From the NCBI RefSeq assembly GCF_022230925.1, contig NZ_JAKKFH010000063.1, positions 158,281-222,280 on the forward strand: 64,000 nucleotides of DNA, written 5' to 3'. Positions 34,245 through 43,011 of this stretch are shown in pieces (the first letter of the stretch is position 1; each line of letters opens with the position of its first letter). A program made the translations under genes and the position numbers. Origin of the DNA: Micromonospora alfalfae. GTDB taxonomy: Bacteria; Actinomycetota; Actinomycetes; Mycobacteriales; Micromonosporaceae. Under the pieces are notes generated by a model. That model searched no databases. It was not told where the DNA came from and saw only the letters and a program-made list of their open reading frames with translations.

Positions 34245-35172
34245 ACACCTACCCGCCGCGGACCCGCTGCTGCGCCTGCAGGCCAGCATCACCGCCCGCG
34301 ACGACCGGCTCCTGGGCTGGCTCTACGACCACGGCGTGCTCACCACCGACCAGATCGCCGCCGCCCTGTTCCCATCCCTGGACTTCACCCAACGCCGCCT
34401 ACGCCGCCTCACGGCGCTGCGGGCGTTAGACCGGTTCCGACCCAACAAGGCCGACGGCGGCTCCCACCCATACCACTACGTCCTGGACCAACTCGGCTAC
34501 GACCACGTCCACGCCCAACGCGGACTGCCACGAGGCCGCCGCGACCAAGCCCGCCGCCGCAAACACTCCCTCACCCGCCGGCCGGACCTGCCGCACCTGC
34601 TCGGCGGCAACCAGGTCTTCATCGACCTCGCCGCCCACGCCCGCACCCACCCCGACACCGAGCTGGCCCGCTGGCAGCCCGCGTCCGCCTACCACGAACC
34701 CGGCACCCTCTACCGCGAAGGCGGCGACCCGAACATCGTCATCGCCGGAGCGACCGGCTTCCCCCGCCCGGACGGCGCCGGAATATGGACCGAGGGCGGA
34801 CGGTCCGTGCCGTTCTTCCTCGAGTACGACACCAGCGGTGAGAACCTGCAGGTCCTCATCGACAAAATCATCAAATACGAGCGGCTCTACCTCCTGAGCA
34901 CTTGGGCGTGGCCGGTGCTGTTGCACCTCCCCTCCGCCCGCCGCGAGGCGAACCTGCACCACCGGATCGCCGGCACCGGCCCGGAGGCGGCCATCGCCAC
35001 CACCACCGCCGAACTACGCACCGCACTCGCCGCCAGCCCCGCCCACCAGATCTGGCAACTACCCGGCTGTACCGGCCGTCACCGCCTCATCGACCTGCCC
35101 TACACCGACACCCACCACGACGACCAATACGCCACCCACGACCAGCCCACCCCGGACGAGCGGGCCGCCTAA
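34237..35172 (+). CDS. Second replication-relaxation family protein, 311 aa
   Basis: N-terminal winged helix LLGWLYDHGVLTTDQIAAAL and QRRLRRLTALRALDRFRP, then a domain with GNQVFIDLAAHARTHPDTEL, PFFLEYDTSGENLQVLIDKI and YERLYL. The FLEYDTSGE stretch with a following Lys resembles the relaxase-like nuclease core of this family better than the first copy does. Start MGKHLPAADPLLRLQ at 34237. Together with the first copy it suggests an autonomous replication module. Confidence 0.7.
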   Translation: MGKHLPAADPLLRLQASITARDDRLLGWLYDHGVLTTDQIAAALFPSLDFTQRRLRRLTALRALDRFRPNKADGGSHPYHYVLDQLGYDHVHAQRGLPRGRRDQARRRKHSLTRRPDLPHLLGGNQVFIDLAAHARTHPDTELARWQPASAYHEPGTLYREGGDPNIVIAGATGFPRPDGAGIWTEGGRSVPFFLEYDTSGENLQVLIDKIIKYERLYLLSTWAWPVLLHLPSARREANLHHRIAGTGPEAAIATTTAELRTALAASPAHQIWQLPGCTGRHRLIDLPYTDTHHDDQYATHDQPTPDERAA

Positions 35173-35622
35173 TGAGGGGGAGCGGAACACACGGCGCGTG
35201 CGGCGGCCTGCAGGCCGCCGCACGCCGCCGGACCGTGGACGGCCTGCGCCACCGCCTGGACCGTTGGGCATGGCCTGCGCGCCGTAGTCACGGTCGAGGC
35301 GGGCGAGAGCTCCGGACGGGGCACACCAATGTCGCGGAGTGGACTACGAATCCACGCAGCGTAACCGCGTAAACTTCCGCTCGGTGTTCGGCGGCAGGCT
35401 GGTAGTTTCTGCACCTAAAACTCTGGACCTTGGCTTCTGACTACTCAAGTCCGAGCGCGCTGGGTTGTCGACCATCTCGAACGCCCAAGCTCAGCCGAGG
35501 ATTTGTGGGCGGCGGCACTTGATGTTGACGATCCGTTCGGTACCGTAGCAAGCGGTAAACTACATAGCTGTGGTTCGCCATGGGTCTGCAGTTTCACACG
35601 AGCGAGAGATCAGGTCACAAAC
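35173..35622. other. Promoter region upstream of the preQ0 genes
   Basis: 450 bases without a credible gene. TTGACG (35525-35530) and TAAACT (35556-35561) are too far apart for a standard promoter, so the exact site is unclear. I looked for a preQ1-type riboswitch fold before queC and saw none. Confidence 0.35.
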
Positions 35623-36324
35623 ATGGCGCAGCGCAAGGCGGTAGTCCTCCTGAGCGGCGGCTTGGACTCGGCGACGGTGCTGGCGATCGCCCGGAACGAA
35701 GGGTACGAGACCTTCGCGCTGAGCTTCAGGTACGGACAACGCCACACGGTCGAGTTGCAGGCGGCAGAGCGCGTCGCCGCCGCACTGGGAGCGACCAAGC
35801 ATGTGGTAGCCGACATTGACCTGCGGGTCTTCGGTGGATCGGCGCTCACCGACGCGTCGATCGCGGTACCGCATCACGACAGCGTTGACGACCTCTCTAC
35901 CGATGACATTCCCGTCACCTATGTCCCAGCACGCAACACGATCTTCTTGTCGTTCGCCCTGGCATGGGCCGAGACGCTTGACGCGTCGGACGTTTTCATT
36001 GGGGTCAGCGCACTCGACTACAGCGGCTACCCGGACTGCCGCCCGGAGTACATCAAGGCCTACGAGGAGATGGCGAACCTGGCTACTAGGGCTGGGGTCG
36101 AGGGCCGCCAGAGACTGAAGATCCACACTCCTCTGATTCAGTTGACCAAGGCAGACACCATCCGGCGAGGCCTCGAACTAAATGTGGACTACGCCCTCAC
36201 CCACAGTTGCTACGACCCGGTCGACGACCGCGCCTGCGGCACGTGCGACTCGTGCCTCCTCCGCAACCGCGGCTTTGCCGAGCTGGGAATGACCGATCCG
36301 GCTTTGACGACGTCACAGAGCTGA
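35623..36324 (+). CDS. queC: 7-cyano-7-deazaguanine (preQ0) synthase
   Basis: Converts 7-carboxy-7-deazaguanine to preQ0 with ATP and ammonia. The PP-loop SGGLDS is at residues 11-16, followed by FRYGQRHTVELQAAE and YVPARNTIFLSFALAWAE. The C-terminal zinc-site cysteines are in HSCYDP and ACGTCDSCLLR. At 233 aa it has normal length. ATG 35623 is chosen because it begins the PP-loop domain directly (MAQRKAVVLLSGG); the ribosome binding site is weak. It is the first gene of the preQ0/Dpd modification operon and supplies the base for DpdA. Confidence 0.95.
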   Translation: MAQRKAVVLLSGGLDSATVLAIARNEGYETFALSFRYGQRHTVELQAAERVAAALGATKHVVADIDLRVFGGSALTDASIAVPHHDSVDDLSTDDIPVTYVPARNTIFLSFALAWAETLDASDVFIGVSALDYSGYPDCRPEYIKAYEEMANLATRAGVEGRQRLKIHTPLIQLTKADTIRRGLELNVDYALTHSCYDPVDDRACGTCDSCLLRNRGFAELGMTDPALTTSQS

Positions 36325-36332
36325 ACAGGGCT

Positions 36333-36971
36333 ATGTACAAGATCAAGGAGATCTTTTACACCCTGCAGGGTGAAGGCAGCCACGCTGGTCGACCCGCAGT
36401 CTTCTGCCGGTTCGCGTCCTGCAACCTGTGGACCGGACGGGAGACCGACCGGCACCGCGCGATCTGCCAGTTCTGTGATACCGATTTCGTCGGCACTGAC
36501 GGGCCTGGCGGGGGCCGTTTCGCCAGCGCCGCGGACCTCGCGATAGCGGTGGCCAAGACATGGCAGGGCCTGCCGCACTCCCGTAGCAAGCCCTACGTGG
36601 TGTGCACCGGCGGGGAGCCGTTGCTGCAACTCGACGATGACGCCGTGGCGGCGCTGCACGCCGAGGGCTTCGAGGTTGCGGTGGAAACTAACGGCACCAA
36701 ACCGGCGCCCGCTGGCCTCGACTGGATCTGTGTCAGTCCCAAGGCCGGCGCCGATCTGGTGTTGACCGCCGGCGATGAACTGAAGCTCGTCTATCCCCAG
36801 CCCGCCGCGATGCCTGAGCTTTTCGAGGACCTCGCGTTCACGTTCATGCGGTTGCAGCCGATGGACGGCCCAGAGCAGGAGGCCAACACCCGCGCGGCGG
36901 TGGCCTACTGCCTGGCTCACCCGCAGTGGCAACTGAGCCTGCAGACCCACAAGTACTTAGGAATAGCCTGA
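36333..36971 (+). CDS. queE: 7-carboxy-7-deazaguanine synthase, radical SAM
   Basis: A radical SAM enzyme that rearranges carboxytetrahydropterin to 7-carboxy-7-deazaguanine. It starts MYKIKEIFYTLQGEGSHAGR, a QueE signature. The iron-sulfur cysteines are Cys30, Cys45 and Cys48 in the expanded CX14CX2C spacing found in many actinobacterial and proteobacterial QueE. VCTGGEPLLQLD and VETNGT follow. 212 aa, eight bases after queC and overlapping queD by one base. Confidence 0.95.
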   Translation: MYKIKEIFYTLQGEGSHAGRPAVFCRFASCNLWTGRETDRHRAICQFCDTDFVGTDGPGGGRFASAADLAIAVAKTWQGLPHSRSKPYVVCTGGEPLLQLDDDAVAALHAEGFEVAVETNGTKPAPAGLDWICVSPKAGADLVLTAGDELKLVYPQPAAMPELFEDLAFTFMRLQPMDGPEQEANTRAAVAYCLAHPQWQLSLQTHKYLGIA

Positions 36972-37327
36972 TGGAGATTTACCGCGAGTTCACCTTCGAG
37001 GCCGCCCACCGGCTTCCTCGCGTGCCCGACGGGCACAAGTGTGCCCGCCTCCACGGCCACTCCTACAAAGTGCAGGTACACGTCCGCGGGGACGTCGATC
37101 CGGCGAAGGGCTGGGTGATGGACTTCGCCGAGATCAAGAAGGCGTTCCGCCCACTGCACGACCAACTCGACCACTACTACCTCAACGATGTCCCCGGGTT
37201 GGACAACCCCACCAGCGAAAACCTTGCCCGCTGGATCTGGGAACGACTCATCGATCAACTGCCGCTGTCAGAGATCCTCGTCCGGGAAACCTGCACGTCA
37301 GGCTGCGTCTACCGAGGCGACGCATGA
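36971..37327 (+). CDS. queD: 6-carboxy-5,6,7,8-tetrahydropterin synthase
   Basis: Uses dihydroneopterin triphosphate to form carboxytetrahydropterin. Zinc ligands are His13 (FEAAHRL), His28 and His30 (LHGHSY), and the catalytic Cys is about Cys24 (HKCARLHGH). Further family marks are GWVMDFAEIK, LDHYYLNDV and PTSENLARWIWE. 118 aa, normal length. Its ATG is formed from the queE stop (TGATG). Confidence 0.95.
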   Translation: MEIYREFTFEAAHRLPRVPDGHKCARLHGHSYKVQVHVRGDVDPAKGWVMDFAEIKKAFRPLHDQLDHYYLNDVPGLDNPTSENLARWIWERLIDQLPLSEILVRETCTSGCVYRGDA

Positions 37328-38163
37328 CGATCAGTGAGATCAGGGGCGACAGCTTGCAAGACGTTCAGGCCCTGCCGGACACTCGGGGCATCGCCCTCGA
37401 CGAGGTCGGTGTCGAGGGCCTTCGCTACCCCCTGCTCATCTCCGACGCGCGTGGCAACAAACGCGAGACCGTCGCGACAGTCACCATGTCGGTGAGCCTC
37501 GCCGACCACGTCAAAGGCGCCCACCTGAGCCGCTTCGTCGACGTGCTGCACACCTGGCGGGACCGACTCAGCAGCCAAGCCGTCACCTTGATGGCCGACG
37601 ACCTGCGCCAACGCATGGGCTGTGCCACCGCCCGCGTCGCTCTCACCTTCCCGTACTTCCTGGAACGCCTCGCCCCAGTCACCGGCATCGCCTCGTTCAT
37701 GGACTACACCTGCACCCTGACCGCCGCCGCCAGCGACCGTGGGGACGAGGTGGTGCTCGCCGTGAAGGTGCCGGTCACCAGCGTGTGCCCGTGCAGCAAA
37801 GCGATCAGCGACCGCGGCGCCCACAACCAACGCGGCTGGGTCACCATCGACGCCCGCCCACACACCCCCGCCACCGGCCTGTGGTTCGACCACCTCATCG
37901 ACATCGCCGAGGCAGCTGGATCATCGCCGGTGTACGCGCTACTCAAACGTCCGGACGAACGCCACGTGACCATGGCCGGCTACGACAACCCCGTCTTCGT
38001 TGAGGACATGATCCGCACCGTTGCCGGGGCACTGGACCACGACGTCCGCATCGCCGAGTACCGGATCCGCGTGGTCAACGACGAAAGCATCCACAACCAC
38101 GCCGCCTACGCGCAGATCCCCTGGACGCTGACCGCAACGACTCGGGACTCCACCGATGGCTAG
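37324..38163 (+). CDS. folE2: GTP cyclohydrolase, type IB (FolE2)
   Basis: Opens GTP to dihydroneopterin triphosphate, the first step towards preQ0. Contains the FolE2 signature VPVTSVCPCSKAISDRGAHN (Cys155, Cys157, His167 as metal or active-site residues) and GYDNPVFVEDMIR. 279 aa. Overlaps queD by 4 bases (ATGA) and the next gene by 8. With queD, queE and queC it gives the island its own complete route from GTP to preQ0, independent of the host. Confidence 0.95.
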   Translation: MTISEIRGDSLQDVQALPDTRGIALDEVGVEGLRYPLLISDARGNKRETVATVTMSVSLADHVKGAHLSRFVDVLHTWRDRLSSQAVTLMADDLRQRMGCATARVALTFPYFLERLAPVTGIASFMDYTCTLTAAASDRGDEVVLAVKVPVTSVCPCSKAISDRGAHNQRGWVTIDARPHTPATGLWFDHLIDIAEAAGSSPVYALLKRPDERHVTMAGYDNPVFVEDMIRTVAGALDHDVRIAEYRIRVVNDESIHNHAAYAQIPWTLTATTRDSTDG

Positions 38164-39115
38164 CAGCGGTCACTCCGGCCCGGCCAACGTGCACGTTGTG
38201 GTCACCTGCAGCAACCGGAAACGACACACAGTGCCAGACCGGTTACGTGTGGGTAACCTCCATGAAAGCAGTCCAGGTCAGCGGTTCACCACCTGGACAG
38301 ACCGACTGTTGACCAGTTCTGCCAGCAGCTTCCCTGCCGTTGATCTGTACGCCGGTGAGCATTGGCAGATTGCCCGGACCCTGCCCGACCAGATCGCACC
38401 GCGGGCCGCGACGTTATGGGTCTGCTCAGCAGGCTACGGGCTCATCGCCGCATCGGCGGCGATCCGACCGTACGCGGCAACGTTCGCCTCGGGCGGGGTC
38501 GATTCGGTCGGTGAGGATAAATCCGCCGCCCGCGACTGGTGGACAAGGCTGACCGAGTGGTCTGGCCCTGACGCAGACCAACCGCGGTCATTCGCGGACC
38601 TAGCCCGTCGTGATCCACACGCCACGATCATCGCGGTGCTCTCTGACGCCTACCAGCGAGCCTGCGCCACGGACGTCACCGTTGCGGCCAGTCTGTTGCA
38701 CGACACGCAGCAACTATCCGTTGTCGGGCCATCCACTAATGACCTTGAAGACCTCGTCGTACCGGTGACCGCCAGGCTGCAACCTCACCTCGGCGGCAGC
38801 CTGCTATCGCTCAACGCCCGCGTCGCAGCGTTCCTGCTGCGCTCGTCGGTCGATGACGATCACGACCTACGGCGCGAACGACTGCGCGAGCGTGTGGAAC
38901 AGACAACGCAAGCAACGCCGGTTCCCGCAACTCGCACCGCTGGACAGCGTCTTACCGACGAAGAGGTGCGCGCCTTCATCCGTGGGCATGCGGGCGAACG
39001 GGCAGCCACCGCGACGGGCTTGCTGCGACGCCTTCGCCTGTCAGGACGGTCATGTGAGCAGGCCCGCTTCGGGCAACTCTTCGCCGAGGTAATGGCATGG
39101 AGGGCGCGCCCCTGA
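38156..39115 (+). CDS. YaaA/DUF6884-like protein in the dpdC position, 319 aa
   Basis: N-terminal domain with VVVTCSNRKRHTVP, LYAGEHWQIARTLP and LWVCSAGYGLIAASAAIRPY, a pattern like YaaA/DUF6884 proteins. The same fold is found fused to some archaeal tRNA transglycosylase-related enzymes. A C-terminal helical part of 80 residues follows (LTDEEVRAFIRGHAGERAAT). It lies between folE2 and dpdB with overlaps on both sides. It could convert preQ0 in DNA to its amido form as DpdC does, or help DpdA; I cannot tell whether it is a DpdC homologue. Confidence 0.55.
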   Translation: MASSGHSGPANVHVVVTCSNRKRHTVPDRLRVGNLHESSPGQRFTTWTDRLLTSSASSFPAVDLYAGEHWQIARTLPDQIAPRAATLWVCSAGYGLIAASAAIRPYAATFASGGVDSVGEDKSAARDWWTRLTEWSGPDADQPRSFADLARRDPHATIIAVLSDAYQRACATDVTVAASLLHDTQQLSVVGPSTNDLEDLVVPVTARLQPHLGGSLLSLNARVAAFLLRSSVDDDHDLRRERLRERVEQTTQATPVPATRTAGQRLTDEEVRAFIRGHAGERAATATGLLRRLRLSGRSCEQARFGQLFAEVMAWRARP

Positions 39116-40257
39116 TGCCTGCCTCACCGCCTCCCAACAGCATGGTCCGTCGGGCCTTGTGCATCGCGCAGAGCACCGAATATCCCCTCTATGTCTTCAC
39201 CCTCCGGGCCGAGGAGATTTTGCAGGTCGCGGACATCTCCCGGGTCAGTCGTGACCATGCCGGCAAGCTCATCGGCTACCAACGCCCTGAGGTGCGCAAA
39301 CATATCCAGGAGATCGTCGAGTACCTCAACAGCGACGCTGCGGTCTTCCCCAACCCGATCATCATGGCGTTGTCGTCGAGAGTGCACTTCAAGAAGATCC
39401 GCGGCGACCGGCTCCCGGGAGATGAGCTCGGCATTACCGGCACGCTCACCATCCCCATGGCGGAAAACGGTCGGCCGAAACCCGCGTGGATCGTCGACGG
39501 GCAGCAACGCGCGGTGGCGCTGTCCCGCACACGGCGCAAAGACTTCCCCGTCCCAATCACCGCGTTCGTCGCCGACGCCGTGAAGGTCCAACGCGATCAG
39601 TTCCTGCGCATCAACAACACCCGGCCGTTGCCACGCGGCTTGGTGACGGAGTTGCTCCCGGCGGTCGACAGCCCACTGCCGACGCGGCTGGCCATTCGCC
39701 GGGCTCCGTCGGAGCTATGCGACGTGCTCAACACCGACGAACGCTCACCGCTGCGTGGGATGATCAAACGGGCGTCGACGGACAAGTCGCAGACCGCTCT
39801 CGCGGTGATCACCGACACAGGGTTCGTCGAACTGATCAAAGACAGTTTGACATCGGCCGGGTGCCTGTTCCCGTATCGGGACGTGGGCCGTAACGAGACC
39901 GACTTCGACGGCGTGCTGCACGCCCTCTACACCTACTGGGGTGCCGTGCGGGACACCTTCCCCGACGCCTGGGGGAAACCGGCCGCCAAGAGTCGGTTGA
40001 TGCACGGCGCAGGGATACGCGCCATGGGTCACCTCATGGGCCGGGTGCTCGGCATCGTCGATCCCCGCGCAGCGGACGCGCCTCGCCTGATCCGCGAGCA
40101 CCTTGCGTTGATCGCCCCGTACTGTCGCTGGACTTCGGGCACCTGGGACGAGCTCAACATGCGGTGGAACGAGGTCGAGAACACCCCCCGCGACATCCAG
40201 GCATTGTCCAACTACCTCATCCGGGTGCACCGCAACGCCCAGGCGGAGCAGCGATGA
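39115..40257 (+). CDS. dpdB: DGQHR-domain protein DpdB, first copy
   Basis: 380 aa. DGQQR at residues 128-132 (WIVDGQQRAVAL) is the DGQHR-type motif of DndB/DpdB proteins. KLIGYQRPEVRKHIQEIVEY and INNTRPLPRGLVTELLP are also conserved in the second copy. In the known Dpd system DpdB is an ATPase needed with DpdA to insert preQ0 into DNA. Its start is formed from the stop of the preceding gene (TGATG) and its end overlaps dpdA by 4 bases. Confidence 0.8.
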   Translation: MPASPPPNSMVRRALCIAQSTEYPLYVFTLRAEEILQVADISRVSRDHAGKLIGYQRPEVRKHIQEIVEYLNSDAAVFPNPIIMALSSRVHFKKIRGDRLPGDELGITGTLTIPMAENGRPKPAWIVDGQQRAVALSRTRRKDFPVPITAFVADAVKVQRDQFLRINNTRPLPRGLVTELLPAVDSPLPTRLAIRRAPSELCDVLNTDERSPLRGMIKRASTDKSQTALAVITDTGFVELIKDSLTSAGCLFPYRDVGRNETDFDGVLHALYTYWGAVRDTFPDAWGKPAAKSRLMHGAGIRAMGHLMGRVLGIVDPRAADAPRLIREHLALIAPYCRWTSGTWDELNMRWNEVENTPRDIQALSNYLIRVHRNAQAEQR

Positions 40258-41495
40258 AATTCTTCTTTCCTGACAGCCAGGACCAGGTCGATCCGAGCTT
40301 CGACTTCATCACCGAAGAACGGGACCCGTTCCGTGTCCGGCAACGCGACGACCTGTACGCGCACGAGGTCCTGACCCAAGCGCCGTTCGACGGGCTGCTG
40401 GTGTCCAAGGCCATCGTGGATGGGCTGGCCAGCGGCACCACGGGCAAGTACACCGGAGCACAACGCCACCGCCTCTATCGTGAAGGCGCCGCGAAGTTCT
40501 TCCGGCTCGACAACGGCCATACCCCGTTGGAGATCATGGGCGACTGCGGTGCCTTCTCCTACGTCGCCGAAGAGTGGCCGCCGTACACCGTTGATGAAGT
40601 CATCGATTTCTACGACGGATGCGGCTTCAACTACGGCATCGCCGTCGACCACGTGATCTTTCAGTACGAGCCCGCTACGTCACGCGACGATCCCAAGGCA
40701 CAGGAATGGGTCCGCCGCCAGAAGATCACCCTCGATTTGGCCCAGGAGTTCTGGGATCGGTGCGACGCCCGCAACGTCAGCTTCGCCCCTGTCGGCGTTG
40801 CCCAGGGCTGGAGCCCGCAGTCCTACGCGGACGCGATCGCGGAACTGCAGCGCATCGGCTACACCCGCATCGCGCTCGGCGGCATGGTGCCGCTGAAGAC
40901 CAATGAAATCCTCGCCTGCCTACGAGCGATCGACCAGGTCCGAGAGCACTCCACCCAACTGCACCTTCTCGGTGTGAGCCGCGTCGGCGACGTGCCGACG
41001 TTCGCCAGCCACGGCGTCACCAGCTTCGACAGCACCTCACCGTTCCGCCAGGCATTCAAGGACGACCGGGACAACTACTACACCCCCACCCGTACCCATG
41101 TCGCCCTGCGCGTTCCGCAGGTGGACGGCAACGCGAAGCTCAAGGCCCGGATCCGCTCTGGCGAGATCGGCCAAGGCGAGGCGATGGCGCTCGAGCGGAC
41201 TGCCCTCACCCTTTTGCGCGAGTACGACGCTGACAAGACTGACCTCGAGCCGGTCTTGGAGGCACTCGTCACCTACAGCGCGCTGTGGGACGGCGGCAAG
41301 TCCGACCGCAGCGAGCAGTACCGTGCGACGTTGGCGGCTCGGCCGTGGCGCGACTGTCGTTGCGATCTCTGTGTCGCCGTTGGGATTGAGATCGTCGTGT
41401 TTCGGGGCTCCGAGCGCAACAAACGGCGCGGCTTCCACAACCTGTACGTGTTCGAACAGCGTCTCCGCGCACAACGAGGAAGGACAAACGCGTGA
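40254..41495 (+). CDS. dpdA: DNA-guanine transglycosylase DpdA
   Basis: 413 aa, related to tRNA-guanine transglycosylases but acting on DNA. Asp97 in IMGDCGAFSYV matches the general acid/base region, and Asp259 in TSFDSTSPFR is a likely nucleophile. The zinc site is Cys368, Cys370, Cys373 (DCRCDLC) and His395 (GFHN). It would exchange guanine for preQ0 in DNA. ATG 40254 overlaps the upstream stop (ATGA), and the next gene overlaps by GTGA. It is flanked on both sides by DGQHR proteins. Confidence 0.9.
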   Translation: MKFFFPDSQDQVDPSFDFITEERDPFRVRQRDDLYAHEVLTQAPFDGLLVSKAIVDGLASGTTGKYTGAQRHRLYREGAAKFFRLDNGHTPLEIMGDCGAFSYVAEEWPPYTVDEVIDFYDGCGFNYGIAVDHVIFQYEPATSRDDPKAQEWVRRQKITLDLAQEFWDRCDARNVSFAPVGVAQGWSPQSYADAIAELQRIGYTRIALGGMVPLKTNEILACLRAIDQVREHSTQLHLLGVSRVGDVPTFASHGVTSFDSTSPFRQAFKDDRDNYYTPTRTHVALRVPQVDGNAKLKARIRSGEIGQGEAMALERTALTLLREYDADKTDLEPVLEALVTYSALWDGGKSDRSEQYRATLAARPWRDCRCDLCVAVGIEIVVFRGSERNKRRGFHNLYVFEQRLRAQRGRTNA

Positions 41496-42637
41496 CCAAG
41501 ACCCGGACCGAGGCGTCCGCTGACTCCGCCGTCACCCAGGAGTTGCGCCTGCCCGCCTTGGAGATCCAGCAGGGCCGCGGGCGCCTTCTGTACACCTTCG
41601 CCATGGACGGCAAGCTCGTACCCAAGATCGCTACGGTCTCCCGCATCCGCCGCGACGAGGACGCCCTTCTGCACGGCTACCAACGGCCCGAGGTCCTCGC
41701 CCATGTCGCGGCGATCCGCCGATACATAGAAACCGATGCCAGCCCCCTGCTCCCCAACGCCATCGTCATCGCGTTCGACGAACGGGTGCGCTTCGAGCCA
41801 GGCCAGACGGGATCCGACAGCCCCGGCTACGTGCGCAGCGGAACTTTGATCATCCCGATAACCGAAGGGCCTGATCACGACAGGCCCGGCTTCATTGTGG
41901 ATGGCCAGCAGCGCAGCGCCGCCATCCGCGATGCCAGGGTCGATGCTTTCCCACTGAGCATCAGCGCCTTCATCACGAACGAGACCGCAGATCAGCGCTC
42001 ACAGTTCATCCTCGTCAACTCCACCAAGGCGCTGCCGAAGGGGCTCATCCACGAACTCCTGCCCGGGGCCTCGGGCGCGCTGCCAACTCCGCTGCGGGTA
42101 CGTCAACTGCCGGCAACCCTGCTCGAGGGGCTCAACTTCGACGCCCGGTCTCCACTCAACCGGATGATCCAGACCCCGACCAACCCGTCCGGCGTCATCA
42201 AGGACAACTCGGTCTTGAGGATGCTGGAGACCAGTTTGAGCGACGGCGCCCTCTACCGGTTCCGCAACGACGAGGCGCTGCCGACCACCGGCTATATGTT
42301 GACCGTCCTGTTCAATTTCTGGACCGCTGTCAGCCAGGTCTTCCCCGAAGCGTGGGGCAAGCCGCCCCGCAAGTCGCGCCTCATGCACGGCGTCGGAATC
42401 ATCAGTATGGGCTACCTCATGGACGCCATTAGCCATGCGCGTGAGGAGGGCGACGGGATCGTCGAGGTTGAGGAGTTCGCCGCCCACCTCAAGTCGATCG
42501 CCGATGACTGCCGCTGGACGGACGGTGAGTGGGACTTCGGCAACGGCATCGTTCGCAGGTGGAACGACATCCAGAACACGCCTCGCGACATCAAGCGCGT
42601 CGCGGATTTCCTGCAGGTTAGGTACCGGAATAGGTAG
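41492..42637 (+). CDS. DGQHR-domain protein, second DpdB-type copy
   Basis: 381 aa, starting with GTG in a GTGA overlap with dpdA. DGQQR at residues 137-141 (FIVDGQQRSAAIRD), HGYQRPEVLAHVAAIRRYIE and VNSTKALPKGLIHELLPG parallel the first copy. The endings are also similar (NDIQNTPRDIK versus NEVENTPRDIQ). The two are clear paralogues but diverged along their length. They may form a heteromer, or one may read sequence or strand while the other drives exchange. No other Dpd gene is duplicated here. Confidence 0.75.
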   Translation: MTKTRTEASADSAVTQELRLPALEIQQGRGRLLYTFAMDGKLVPKIATVSRIRRDEDALLHGYQRPEVLAHVAAIRRYIETDASPLLPNAIVIAFDERVRFEPGQTGSDSPGYVRSGTLIIPITEGPDHDRPGFIVDGQQRSAAIRDARVDAFPLSISAFITNETADQRSQFILVNSTKALPKGLIHELLPGASGALPTPLRVRQLPATLLEGLNFDARSPLNRMIQTPTNPSGVIKDNSVLRMLETSLSDGALYRFRNDEALPTTGYMLTVLFNFWTAVSQVFPEAWGKPPRKSRLMHGVGIISMGYLMDAISHAREEGDGIVEVEEFAAHLKSIADDCRWTDGEWDFGNGIVRRWNDIQNTPRDIKRVADFLQVRYRNR

Positions 42638-43011
42638 TCAAGCATCGAGTGCGTGGGGCTACTGGGTGTCGCGCTGGGCTGAGGCGAATTCGGGTCGGCC
42701 CTACGTCGCAGTCGCAGCCGCCAGGCGTCGCCGGCAGCCGGACGGTGGTGGGGCAGCGGCGTCGTGGCCTCCTGAGGGCACAGGCGCCGCCGGGCCGGGT
42801 CCGAACCGCGCCTGCGTGGGAAGCGATGGGCGCCCTAGATGAGACCGTGAATCCAGCTCAGGAGTTGGGTTGGTCTTTTGGGCTTTTCGGCTGATCAAGG
42901 TGGGCACCGCTGCTGCTGCCACATCTCAGAGGTAGTCGATACCCTGCGTTGGTGCGTTTAGGTGCCGATCCGTCCGCAGGGCGGCGCGCAGGGACGGGGA
43001 CCAGTCCGATC
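42638..43011. other. Gap between the modification and restriction gene blocks
   Basis: The only sizeable gap in the Dpd region. No gene is seen. TACCCT (42940-42945) could be a -10 element just before GTG 42952, which is in frame with dpdE, so a leaderless or upstream start is possible. This gap probably contains the separate promoter of the restriction block. Confidence 0.4.

Noticed and set aside
35400..35622. Possible preQ1/preQ0 riboswitch before queC
   Set aside because: The sequence lacks a recognisable aptamer stem, A-rich tail and matching pseudoknot; only unremarkable intergenic DNA is seen.
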